Below are positions 16,973 to 25,224 of a stretch of DNA of 64,000 nt, in pieces; positions within the stretch are counted from its first letter, which is position 1, and every line of letters starts with the position of its first letter. This DNA comes from Gryllotalpicola ginsengisoli DSM 22003 (GTDB lineage: Bacteria > Actinomycetota > Actinomycetes > Actinomycetales > Microbacteriaceae). The notes beneath the pieces are model-generated. The model was not told where the DNA came from. It saw nothing but the letters and a program-made list of their open reading frames with translations, and searched no databases. The stretch lies in contig NZ_AULK01000002.1 of the NCBI RefSeq assembly GCF_000419445.1, positions 372,001-436,000 of the forward strand, written 5' to 3'. A program made the translations under genes and the position numbers.

Positions 16973-17878
16973 ATGTCAGATATGGAGACGGCGACCGAGC
17001 TGCGCCAGGCGGCGGTGGAACTGGACGCGCGCATCGCCCCCATCGACTGGTCGACGCCGGATCCGCGGGCGGTCGCGTTCCGCTTCGCCGCGCCGAGCGG
17101 ATCCCTCGCCGCATGGTCCCTCGGCGACCCGGACGACCCGCGCGTGGTGCTCGTCCCCGGGGCGACCGGCTCCAAGGAGGACTTCCTGCTGCTCGCCCCG
17201 CCGCTCGTCGACGCCGGCTACTTCGTGCAGTCCTACGACCTGGCCGGCCAGTACGAGTCGCACGGCGCCGGCCCCTCGCCGCTCACCGGCCGCTGGGACT
17301 ACCCGCTGTACGTCGACGACATGATCGCCTTCCTCGAGTCCGGCGCCCCGGCGCACGTGCTCGGCTACTCGTTCGCCGGCGTCGTCGCCCAGCTCGTCGT
17401 CGCCCGCCGGCCGGAGCTGGTGCGCAGCCTCACCCTGCTCACCGCGCCGCCGCTGACCGGCAACGTGTTCCGAGGGATCAAGATCGTCGGCGCGCTGAGC
17501 AGGTTCATCCCCCCGCATCAGGCCGCCGGGCTCATGCTCTGGGGCATCACCACCAACAAGAACGGCGTCGACGAGAGTCGTCTGCGGTTCGTGCGCGACC
17601 GTCTCGCCCTGACCCGCCGCGAGAGCGTCGACGACATCATGGCGCTCATGATGGACGTGCCCGACGTGACCGCGCAGGTCGCCACCGCCGGCATCCCCCT
17701 GCTCATCGCGACCGGCGAGCACGACCTGTGGCCGGTTCGCCTGCACGCCGAGTACGCCGATAGGATCGGCGCCGAGCTCGCGGTGTACCGCACCGGGCAC
17801 AGCCCGTGCGAGACCACGCCCAATCAACTCGCCCTCGACATGATCCGTACCTTCCAGACCGCGGAGCAGCCTGCATGA
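16973..17878 (+). CDS. Alpha/beta-hydrolase, first of a tandem pair
   Basis: A 301-residue cytosolic alpha/beta-hydrolase. The nucleophile elbow is GYSFAG (Ser), the oxyanion strand is VVLVPGATGSKEDF, the acid is probably in TGEHDLWP and the His in TGHSPCE. The next gene encodes a close paralogue with the same landmarks in the same order (PGATGSKEDF, YFVQSYDLAGQYES, GHSPCETTP), so they arose by duplication. The substrate is unknown; hydrolases with such SxDLAGQ segments include esterases and C-C hydrolases. The gene lies 16 bases after aspA and may be co-transcribed with it. Confidence 0.85.
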   Translation: MSDMETATELRQAAVELDARIAPIDWSTPDPRAVAFRFAAPSGSLAAWSLGDPDDPRVVLVPGATGSKEDFLLLAPPLVDAGYFVQSYDLAGQYESHGAGPSPLTGRWDYPLYVDDMIAFLESGAPAHVLGYSFAGVVAQLVVARRPELVRSLTLLTAPPLTGNVFRGIKIVGALSRFIPPHQAAGLMLWGITTNKNGVDESRLRFVRDRLALTRRESVDDIMALMMDVPDVTAQVATAGIPLLIATGEHDLWPVRLHAEYADRIGAELAVYRTGHSPCETTPNQLALDMIRTFQTAEQPA

Positions 17879-18774
17879 GCCTTCCTCTGACCGCCGAGCA
17901 CGCGTACGGCCTCGACGAGGATCTGCCCGAGATCGACTGGGCGAAGGCGCCCGAGGGCACCCGCGCGTTCCGCTTCGCAGCGCCGAGCGGGGCGCTGGCC
18001 GCCTGGGAGATCGGCGACCCATCCGGCGAGCGGGTCGTGCTCGTGCCCGGGGCCACCGGGTCGAAGGAGGACTTCGCGCTGCTCGCCCCGATCCTCGCCG
18101 GTCAGGGGTACTTCGTGCAGAGCTACGACCTGGCGGGGCAGTACGAGTCGGCCGAGGCCGGCCCGGCCGGCGCCGAGGGGTGGACGTACGACTTGTTCGA
18201 GTCCGACATGATCGCCTTCCTCGAGTCCGGCGCACCCGCACACCTGCTCGGCTTCTCCTTCGCGGGCATCGTTGCCGAGCTCGTCGTGCGCGACCGCCCC
18301 GACCTCGTCAAGACCCTCACCCTGCTCGCGAGCCCGCCGCTGGCGGGGCAGGTGTTCCGCGGGGTCAAGATCCTCGGCTGGCTCACCCGGTTCTGGTTCT
18401 ACACGGCGCGCGTCGGCGCGGCCGCGATGATCTGGAACGTGCGCACCAACTTCAGCAAGGTCACGCCCGAGCGCTTCGCGTTCGCCAACGCCCGGCTCGC
18501 GCACCACCGGCGGGAAAGCATCGACGGCATGGTCGGGCTCATGATGCAGGCCCCCGACCTCCGGGCCGAGCTGCGCGCCTCGGGCATCCCGCTCCTCGTC
18601 GTCGCCGGCGAGCGCGACCTGTGGCGACCGCGCCGCTACCGTCGCTTCGCCCGTGAGATCGGGGCGGAGGTCGCGATCTACGCGACCGGTCACAGCCCGT
18701 GCGAGACCACCCCGCACCAGCTCGCCCTCGACATGGTGCAGCTCTTCCGCCGGGTGCAGCAGCCGGCGGCCTAG
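17875..18774 (+). CDS. Alpha/beta-hydrolase, second of a tandem pair
   Basis: A 299-residue paralogue of the preceding hydrolase. The ATG overlaps the previous stop in an ATGA, indicating translational coupling; the frame extends upstream but that would add non-homologous sequence. Landmarks are VVLVPGATGSKEDF, the nucleophile elbow GFSFAG, AGERDLWRP for the acid and ATGHSPCETTP for the His. The lid region (WFYTARVGAAAMIW) differs from its neighbour, so substrate preference may have diverged. The gene ends in a CTAG shared with the stop of the convergent glycosyltransferase gene. Confidence 0.85.
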   Translation: MSLPLTAEHAYGLDEDLPEIDWAKAPEGTRAFRFAAPSGALAAWEIGDPSGERVVLVPGATGSKEDFALLAPILAGQGYFVQSYDLAGQYESAEAGPAGAEGWTYDLFESDMIAFLESGAPAHLLGFSFAGIVAELVVRDRPDLVKTLTLLASPPLAGQVFRGVKILGWLTRFWFYTARVGAAAMIWNVRTNFSKVTPERFAFANARLAHHRRESIDGMVGLMMQAPDLRAELRASGIPLLVVAGERDLWRPRRYRRFAREIGAEVAIYATGHSPCETTPHQLALDMVQLFRRVQQPAA

Positions 18775-19535
18775 CGCGGCTGCGCGATCCGCTCGCGCTC
18801 GGCGGGGTCGGCGAACGCCCGCTTCGCCGAGTGCCGCGCCCACGGCGAGGCCTCCGGCCAGTGCTCCGCGAAGGTGTGGTACGCCCAGGCGAGCCGCCGG
18901 CCGAAGCCGCGCCAGGTCTCCAGCGGCCGCGCCGAGACGCCCACCCGCAGCGTCTCGTCGTAGCGCACCACGACGTCGGGCGGCAGGTGCAGCACGAGGT
19001 CGAGGTCGTCGTGCACGCGCGGATCGTCGCGGTGCACCAGGTCGCTCACCCGGCGCCACACCTCGGCCCGCATGGCGAAGTTGGAGCCGAAGATCGGCGG
19101 CGTGCCGAGCCACGGGCCGACGATGTGGAAGTAGGCGGGGATGTACAGGTGCTCGCCGAGCCAGTTGGCGATCGGATGCTCGCCGTAGAACGCTCCCGGA
19201 CCGGTCAGCACATCGATGGCGGGGGAGGCGTCGAACTCGGCGACGATGCGCTCCAGCCAGTCGGCCGGTGGCCGGGAGTCGGCGTCGATGCGCGCGATGA
19301 GATCGGTGCGGGCCGCGTCGTAGCCCGTGGCGGAAGCGGACATGATGCCGCGCACCGGCTGGGTGAGCACCCGGGCGCCGGCGGCGCGGGCGACGTCGGC
19401 CGTGGCATCCGTGCTGCCGTTGTCGACGACGATGACCTCATCGGCCGGCCGCGTCTGCGCGGCGAGGGCGGCGAGGGCGTGGCGCAGCATCTCCGCGTCG
19501 TTCAGGGCGGGGATCACGACCGTCACCGTGGTCAC
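18771..19535 (-). CDS. Glycosyltransferase family 2 protein
   Basis: A 254-residue GT-A fold enzyme. TTVTVVIPALNDAEML begins the nucleotide-binding half, VIVVDNGSTDAT follows, ARIDADSRPP carries the metal-binding DxD-type motif, and VHDDLDL is near the acceptor site. It probably transfers a sugar from a nucleotide donor to a cell-surface acceptor. There is no membrane segment long enough to anchor it, although a hydrophobic patch is present around IANWLGEHLYIPAYF. The GTG start is chosen because GGAGAGGAG sits 5 bases upstream; a much longer open frame upstream is antisense to the flavoprotein gene. Confidence 0.85.
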   Translation of the reverse strand: MTTVTVVIPALNDAEMLRHALAALAAQTRPADEVIVVDNGSTDATADVARAAGARVLTQPVRGIMSASATGYDAARTDLIARIDADSRPPADWLERIVAEFDASPAIDVLTGPGAFYGEHPIANWLGEHLYIPAYFHIVGPWLGTPPIFGSNFAMRAEVWRRVSDLVHRDDPRVHDDLDLVLHLPPDVVVRYDETLRVGVSARPLETWRGFGRRLAWAYHTFAEHWPEASPWARHSAKRAFADPAERERIAQPR

Positions 19536-19583
19536 GCGCACTCCTCTCCGGCTCGATCTTAGGCGCGCCGTAGCATCGGAGGC

Positions 19584-20963
19584 ATGCAGGACATCGTCGC
19601 CCGTCTGACCGCCGAACTGGGGGAGGCCGTGACGGTCGATCCCGAGCGCCTGACCGCAGTCCGCACCGACAAGTCGGGCTGGCTCTCGCCCGGCGCGCCG
19701 CTCGCGGTGGTGGAGGCGACCTCCGCCTGGCAGGTGCAGGCGACCCTGCGTATCGCGAACGAGCTCGGCGTGGGCGTGGTGCCGCGCGGCGCGGGAACGG
19801 GGCTCGCCGCCGGCGCCACCGGCGGCGACGGGGTCGTCGTGCTCTGCCTGGACCGCATGGACCGCATCCTCGAGATCGACCCCGCCGACGGGATCGCCGT
19901 CGTGGAGCCCGGCGTCATCAACGCCGACCTCGACGCCGCGCTCGAGCCGTACGGCCTCTGGTACGCCCCCGACCCCGCCAGCAAGGCGATCTCGACGATC
20001 GGCGGCAACATCGCCACCAACGCCGGCGGACTGCTGTGCGCCAAGTACGGCGTCACCCGCGAGGCCGTGCTCGCGCTCAAGGTCGTGCTCGCCGACGGCC
20101 GGCTGATCAGCGTGGGGCACCGCACCGTGAAGGGCGTGACCGGCTACGACCTGACCGCGCTGTTCGTGGGCAGCGAGGGCACCCTCGGCGTCGTGGTCGA
20201 GGCGACGGTGCGGGTGCTGCCGCGCCCGGTGGGCGACGTGGTCACGATCGGCGCGTTCTTCCCCGCGGTGCGGCAGGCGGCCCAGGCGGCGTCCGCGATC
20301 GTCGGCGCGCAGCTGCGGCCGGCCGTCATGGAGCTGCTGGACGGCCAGTCCCTCGACGCCGTCCGCGCCTACCTCGGCGCGGCGGTCATCCGCGATGCGA
20401 TGGGCCCGGCGGCCGGCGACGGCTTCCTGCTCGTGCAGTTCGACCAGTCCCCGGCGCCCGAGACCGTGCTGCGCGCGGTCGAGCTGATCGAGGCCGACGG
20501 CGGGCAGACGAGGGTGTCGACGGATGCCGCGACGGGGGAGCAGCTGCTCGCCATCCGGCGAGCCATGCACCCCGCGCTGGAGGCGAGCGGCGAGGTGCTC
20601 ATCGAAGACCTGTCGGTGCCCCGCTCCCGGCTCGCCGACGCCTTCGACGCGATCGCCGAGGTGTCGGCGCGGCACGGTGTGCGCATCCCCACGGCGGCGC
20701 ACGCCGGCGACGGGAACCTGCACCCGAACTTCGTGCTCGAGAACGGCATGGAGCAGAAGATCTGGGACGCGGCCGACGATCTGTTCCGGGCGGCGCTGGA
20801 CCTCGGGGGCACGCTCACGGGCGAGCACGGGGTGGGCGTGCTGAAGCGCCACCACCTCGTGGACGAGCTGGGGGCCGACGTGTACCGTCTTCAGCAGCAG
20901 CTGAAGGCGGTGTTCGACCCGCAGGGCATCCTCAATCCAGGAAAGGTGTTCACGACGTCATGA
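19584..20963 (+). CDS. FAD-linked oxidase, GlcD/D-lactate dehydrogenase type
   Basis: A 459-residue flavoprotein of the FAD_binding_4/FAD-oxidase_C type that oxidises a 2-hydroxy acid such as glycolate or D-lactate. The PP-loop region PRGAGTGLAAGA and GGNIATNAGGL bind FAD, VGSEGTLGV follows, and AHAGDGNLHPN and GEHGVG mark the C-terminal substrate domain. The partner subunits GlcE/GlcF are absent, so it may be a single-subunit enzyme. TAGCAT (19571-19576) lies 7 bases before the ATG. It is translationally coupled (ATGA) to the first PrsW-like gene. Confidence 0.88.
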   Translation: MQDIVARLTAELGEAVTVDPERLTAVRTDKSGWLSPGAPLAVVEATSAWQVQATLRIANELGVGVVPRGAGTGLAAGATGGDGVVVLCLDRMDRILEIDPADGIAVVEPGVINADLDAALEPYGLWYAPDPASKAISTIGGNIATNAGGLLCAKYGVTREAVLALKVVLADGRLISVGHRTVKGVTGYDLTALFVGSEGTLGVVVEATVRVLPRPVGDVVTIGAFFPAVRQAAQAASAIVGAQLRPAVMELLDGQSLDAVRAYLGAAVIRDAMGPAAGDGFLLVQFDQSPAPETVLRAVELIEADGGQTRVSTDAATGEQLLAIRRAMHPALEASGEVLIEDLSVPRSRLADAFDAIAEVSARHGVRIPTAAHAGDGNLHPNFVLENGMEQKIWDAADDLFRAALDLGGTLTGEHGVGVLKRHHLVDELGADVYRLQQQLKAVFDPQGILNPGKVFTTS

Positions 20964-22138
20964 GCGACGCCTCGCCGCAGCCGGCCGCCGCACCGGCATC
21001 CGTCGCCCCCACGCTGACCGCCTGGACCCCGCCGCCGCGCCCGCGCGCGGGTCTCGGGGTGCGGGTCCTCGGCGCCGCCGGCATCGTCGTCGCCGCCATG
21101 GCGGTGGTGCTCGCCTTCGCCTACCTCGGCCTCGCCTTCGGGCCGGCCGGCGTGATCCTCGACCTCGTCGTCGCCCTGATCCCGCTCACCGGCGTGCTGC
21201 TCGTGGTGTGGTGGCTCGACCGGTGGGAGCCGGAGCCGCTCGGCGTGCGCGTCTTCGCCTTCCTCTGGGGAGCAGGGGTGTCGATCGTCATCGCCCTGCT
21301 CGTCGACCTCACCGTACAGGTGTACGACTATGCGGCGCACGTGAAGCCCGACGCGGCGCTGCAGGCGACCGTGCAGGCGCCGCTCGTCGAGGAGGGGGCG
21401 AAGGGGCTGGGGGTGCTGCTCGTGTTCCTCGTCATGCGCCGCACCTTCGACGGGCCCGTCGACGGCATCGTGTACGGCGCGACCGTCGCGGCCGGCTTCG
21501 CCTTCGTGGAGAACATCCAGTACTTCGCCGAGTCGCTGCACGACGACGGCGGCTACGGTCTGGCCGTCACCTTCTTCCTGCGCGGCCTGCTGATGCCGTT
21601 CGGGCACCTCGTCTTCACCGCGTGCACGGGCGCCGCGCTGGGCCTCGCCAGCCGCCGGCGACACCCGCTGCAGATCGCGGGGCTGTTCCTGCTCGGCTAC
21701 GCCGGTGCGGCGATCCTGCACAGCGCGTTCAACTCGGTGAGCCTGTTCACGACCACGGTCGGCGGGTTGTTCACGACGTACCTCTTCGTCGAGGTGCCGC
21801 TGTTCGGCGTCGTCGTGTGGCTCGTGCTGCTCGCCCGCCGCTCCGAGGAGACCGACACGCGCGCCGCTCTCACGGTGTACCAGGAGGCCGGCTGGTTCAC
21901 GCCGGAGGAGGTGGTCATGCTCGGCACCGGGGCCGGCCGCAAGCAGGCCAAGCGCTGGGCGGCGGCCCACGGCGTGCAGGCGCCGATGAAGGCGCTCATC
22001 GCCGACGCGACGAAGCTCGCGCAGACGAGGCAGCGCATCGCGGCCGGGTACGACACGGCGCAGGCGCAGAACGACGAGCGGATGCTTCTGGACGCGGTCG
22101 TCGCCGACCGCGGCGCCCTGCGCCCGCGAACGGGCTGA
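20960..22138 (+). CDS. PrsW-family intramembrane metalloprotease, first of a tandem pair
   Basis: A 392-residue polytopic membrane protein. PrsW motifs are all present: EEGAK with Glu144/Glu145, FAFVEN near 180-185, FGHLVFT with His216 and ILHSAFN with His254. B. subtilis PrsW cleaves the anti-sigma factor RsiW within the membrane, so a role in regulated proteolysis of a membrane protein is plausible, though the target is unknown. The N-terminus is a Pro/Ala-rich cytosolic tail and the C-terminus a soluble Lys/Arg-rich region. The ATG overlaps the flavoprotein stop. Confidence 0.88.
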   Translation: MSDASPQPAAAPASVAPTLTAWTPPPRPRAGLGVRVLGAAGIVVAAMAVVLAFAYLGLAFGPAGVILDLVVALIPLTGVLLVVWWLDRWEPEPLGVRVFAFLWGAGVSIVIALLVDLTVQVYDYAAHVKPDAALQATVQAPLVEEGAKGLGVLLVFLVMRRTFDGPVDGIVYGATVAAGFAFVENIQYFAESLHDDGGYGLAVTFFLRGLLMPFGHLVFTACTGAALGLASRRRHPLQIAGLFLLGYAGAAILHSAFNSVSLFTTTVGGLFTTYLFVEVPLFGVVVWLVLLARRSEETDTRAALTVYQEAGWFTPEEVVMLGTGAGRKQAKRWAAAHGVQAPMKALIADATKLAQTRQRIAAGYDTAQAQNDERMLLDAVVADRGALRPRTG

Positions 22139-22153
22139 TCACCGACCTTCGCC

Positions 22154-23326
22154 ATGCCCGCCACCGACCCGCTCGCCCCGCCGGCGTCGACGACGGGGCC
22201 GATCCCGACGGCCCTGCCCGCCTACGCCCGGCCGCGGGCACCCGTGGGATCCCTCGTGGCCGTGGTGGTGGGCATCTGCGCCGCGGCCATGGCCGTCATG
22301 TGGGTGGTCTCCTACCTCGTCACCGTGCTCGGCGTGGTGGGGGTCGCCGTCAACGGGCTGGTCGCCCTCGTGCCGCTCGTGGCCGTGCTCGCGGTCGTGC
22401 GCTGGGTGGACCGGTGGGAGCCCGAGCCGTTCATCGCGCGCGCCTTCGCGTTCCTCTGGGGCGCGGGCGTGTCGATCTTCGCGGCGCTCGTGGTCGACCA
22501 GACGCTCAACGAATACGGCAACCGCATCGGCGTCACCCGCGACCAGCTGTTCACCATCACCGTGCAGTCGCCGATCGTGGAGGAGATCGCCAAGGGCGTC
22601 GGCGTGCTCATCATCTTCCTCCTGGCGCAGCGCACCTTCGACGGCCCGGTCGACGGGGTCGTCTACGCGGCGACCATCGCCGCGGGCTTCGCCTTCGTCG
22701 AGAACATCCAGTACTTCGGGCTTGCGCTCGTGGGCGGGGGAGAGGCGGATCTGGCGTACACCTTCTACGTCCGCGGCATCCTGTCGCCCTTCGCCCACCT
22801 CGTCTTCACCTCGTGCACGGGCATCGCGCTGGGCATCGCCGTGCGAACCCGGCGCAGCCGCCTCGGCACGGCGGCGCTGTTCGCCGCCGGCCTCGTCGCG
22901 GCGATCCTGCTGCACGCCGGGTTCAATCTCGGCTCGGCCTTCGACGAGAGCGGGGCGTTCTTCTTCTACCTCATCGTCGAGCTGCCGATCTTCGCCGTGT
23001 TCACCGTCTTCGTGCTGTTCGCCAGGCGTCGCGACGCGGCCCTCACCTACGAGAACCTGTCGCTGTACGCGCGGGCGGGCTGGTTCACGGCGGCCGAAGT
23101 CGACATGCTCGGCACGGTGGCCGGGCGCAGGCAGGCGCGGCGCTGGGCGAAGCGGCGGGGCGGCGCAGCCCGGAAGGCGGTGCGCCGGTTCATCCGGGAC
23201 GCCACGGCGCTCGCCTACGCGCGGCGCCGCATCGTCACCGGCCGAGGGCGCGAGCGCGCCCGGCAGGACGAGCGGCGGCTGCTGCGCGCCGTGACGGCCG
23301 ACCGCGAGGCGGTGCTGCGCTCGTAG
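22154..23326 (+). CDS. PrsW-family intramembrane metalloprotease, second of a tandem pair
   Basis: A 390-residue paralogue of the preceding gene, beginning 15 bases after its stop. It keeps the same layout: Pro-rich N-terminus, RWVDRWEPEP, VEEIAKG with the Glu pair, FAFVENIQYF, FAHLVFTSCTG and ILLHAGFN. All presumed zinc and catalytic residues are retained, so neither copy looks like a pseudoenzyme. The soluble C-terminal tails also align (AGWFT, MLGT, GRxQAxRWA), so the duplication covered the whole gene. The target protein is unknown. Confidence 0.88.
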   Translation: MPATDPLAPPASTTGPIPTALPAYARPRAPVGSLVAVVVGICAAAMAVMWVVSYLVTVLGVVGVAVNGLVALVPLVAVLAVVRWVDRWEPEPFIARAFAFLWGAGVSIFAALVVDQTLNEYGNRIGVTRDQLFTITVQSPIVEEIAKGVGVLIIFLLAQRTFDGPVDGVVYAATIAAGFAFVENIQYFGLALVGGGEADLAYTFYVRGILSPFAHLVFTSCTGIALGIAVRTRRSRLGTAALFAAGLVAAILLHAGFNLGSAFDESGAFFFYLIVELPIFAVFTVFVLFARRRDAALTYENLSLYARAGWFTAAEVDMLGTVAGRRQARRWAKRRGGAARKAVRRFIRDATALAYARRRIVTGRGRERARQDERRLLRAVTADREAVLRS

Positions 23327-23341
23327 CGGCTGGAGACAGAA

Positions 23342-23395
23342 AACTCGCCGACGTCGGTGCGGCCCGGCCTGCAACTCGATGAACGTCGGCGAGTT
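23342..23395. repeat. Intergenic inverted repeat, 13-bp arms
   Basis: AACTCGCCGACGT (23342-23354) and its exact complement (23383-23395) flank a 28-base loop. It begins 16 bases after the second PrsW stop and lies upstream of the FKBP gene. There is no T-run after it. It could be a REP-like element, an mRNA-processing hairpin or a weak terminator. Confidence 0.6.
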
Positions 23396-23496
23396 CCTGG
23401 CGGCATTGTCGCGCGGCCGCCGCGCGGCGGCAAGTCCCCTGCGGATCGGCTGCAGGATTTTGCGCCCGCCGCCGCGAAGGCGGTTGGATGGACCCC

Positions 23497-23871
23497 ATGG
23501 CAGACACCGAGAAGACCAAGCCCGAGATCGACGCGCCGGAGGGTCCCGCCCCCACCGAGCTGGAGATCGTGGACCTGATCGAAGGCGACGGCGCCGAGGC
23601 CAAGCCCGGCGCGACCGTCGACGTGCACTACGTCGGCGTGGGCTACGACTCGGGCGAGGAGTTCGACTCGTCGTGGAACCGCGGGCAGTCCATCCAGTTC
23701 CCGCTGCGCGGCCTGATCGCCGGCTGGCAGGAGGGCATCCCCGGCATGAAGGTGGGCGGCCGCCGCAAGCTCACCATCCCGCCGCACCTGGCGTACGGGC
23801 CGGCCGGCAGCGGCCACCCGCTCGGCGGGCAGACGCTGATCTTCGTGATCGACCTTCTGGACGTCAAGTAA
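23497..23871 (+). CDS. FKBP-type peptidyl-prolyl cis-trans isomerase
   Basis: A 124-residue single-domain FKBP that speeds prolyl isomerisation during folding. The core motifs are present: VDVHYVGVG, GEEFDSSWNRGQ, FPLRGLIAGWQEGIPGMKVGGRR, LTIPPHLAYGP and LIFVIDLLDV. There is no signal peptide, so it is cytosolic. The upstream ATG at 23488 is a real alternative (it would add three residues and has a GAAGG before it); I follow the MADTEKTK start by memory of homologues. Confidence 0.9.
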   Translation: MADTEKTKPEIDAPEGPAPTELEIVDLIEGDGAEAKPGATVDVHYVGVGYDSGEEFDSSWNRGQSIQFPLRGLIAGWQEGIPGMKVGGRRKLTIPPHLAYGPAGSGHPLGGQTLIFVIDLLDVK

Positions 23872-23883
23872 GTCGAAAAGCCC

Positions 23884-25215
23884 CTAGGGCGACGGATGCA
23901 GGGCGTCGTAGTCGCGGAAGGAGCGCTGCACCCGCACCAGCGTGAAGATCAGCACGACGATCAACGCGCCGCCGAGTGCGGGGCCGAGCCACAGGACGGC
24001 GAGGCTCATCGCGCCGATGTACAGGTCGCCGAGCCGCGGCCCCGCGGTGACGACCACGACGAACACGCCTTGGATGCGGCCGCGCATGGCGTCGGGCGCC
24101 GAGGCCTGCAGGATCGTGTTGCGGAAGATCGAGCTGACGTTGTCGGCCCCGCCCGCGAGCGCCAGGGTGATGGCGGCCAGGGCGACGCCGCCGAGGTGCA
24201 CGTGCGCCCAGCCGGCGGAGGTGGCCCCGAAGTCGTGGAAGGTCCACACCGCGAGCACGGCGCCGAAGGCGAGGATCGCCGCGCCGTACGCCTCGACGGC
24301 GCGCTCCACGGCGCGGCCGTGCATCCGCACGTGTCCCAGCGGGCCGGAGAACACGCTCGACAGCAGCCCGCCGATGGCGTAGGCGGCCGTGAGCACCCCG
24401 ACGGTGATCGACCCGCCGCCGAGCACCAGAGCCCCGGCGGCCGGGAACAGCACGCGCGGCTGGCCGAAGGTCATCGCGATGATGTCGACGACGAACGACA
24501 TGCGGATGTTCGGCGCGCGGCGCAGGAACCGCGCCCCCTCGAGCAGCGACTCGAGGCCCGGCCTGGCCGCATCGCCCTCGGGCAGGATCTTCGGCAGCGA
24601 CAGGATCCCGAGGAACGCGAAGGTGAAGGTGACGACGTCGATCGTGTAGGTCGGCCCGAATCCGACAGCGGCGACGAGCACCCCGGCGACAGCCGGCCCG
24701 ACCGTGATCATGATCCCCATCGAGATGCCCTGCAGCGCGCTCGCCGCGGGCAGCAGCTCTTTGCGCAGCAGCCGGGGGAGGATGGCCGACCGTGCGCTGC
24801 CGAGCACCGTCGCCGCGACGGTGTTGACGGTGGTGAGCACGTAGAGCAGCCAGACCACGTCGGCGTGCAGCCAGGCGAGTGCGCAGATGCCCGCCGTCGA
24901 GCACCATGCGACGACCGCGGACACGAGGGCGACCAGCCGCCGGTCGAACACGTCGGAGAGCATCCCCCCGTAGATGCCGAAGACAACCATCGGCACGAGC
25001 GCGAACAGCGCCACGAAGGACACGGCCAGGGTCGAGCGGGTGATGTCGTAGATCTGCAGGCCGACGGCGACGATCGTGATCTGGCTGCCGATCCCCGCGA
25101 TGGCGTTGCCGATCCACAGCCGAGCGAACAGCGGGCTCTCCCTGAGCGGCGCCGTGTCGACGAAGACCGAGCGGCGCACCGCTGTCGCCGGCGCCGGATG
25201 GTCGGGGTCGCTCAC
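23884..25215 (-). CDS. Major facilitator superfamily transporter (EntS-like exporter)
   Basis: A 443-residue membrane protein with 12 predicted helices in two bundles. It resembles the MFS_3/enterobactin-exporter group: LFARLWIGNAIAGIGSQ at the first helix, GGMLSDVFDRR as the loop 2-3 motif A, and GSARSAILPRLL. Such proteins export siderophores, drugs or other small molecules by proton antiport; the substrate is not predictable. The GTG start lies 6 bases after TAATCT (25227-25222, minus strand), which overlaps the stop codon of the upstream acyltransferase gene. Confidence 0.88.
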   Translation of the reverse strand: MSDPDHPAPATAVRRSVFVDTAPLRESPLFARLWIGNAIAGIGSQITIVAVGLQIYDITRSTLAVSFVALFALVPMVVFGIYGGMLSDVFDRRLVALVSAVVAWCSTAGICALAWLHADVVWLLYVLTTVNTVAATVLGSARSAILPRLLRKELLPAASALQGISMGIMITVGPAVAGVLVAAVGFGPTYTIDVVTFTFAFLGILSLPKILPEGDAARPGLESLLEGARFLRRAPNIRMSFVVDIIAMTFGQPRVLFPAAGALVLGGGSITVGVLTAAYAIGGLLSSVFSGPLGHVRMHGRAVERAVEAYGAAILAFGAVLAVWTFHDFGATSAGWAHVHLGGVALAAITLALAGGADNVSSIFRNTILQASAPDAMRGRIQGVFVVVVTAGPRLGDLYIGAMSLAVLWLGPALGGALIVVLIFTLVRVQRSFRDYDALHPSP

Positions 25216-25224
25216 CGATCCAGA

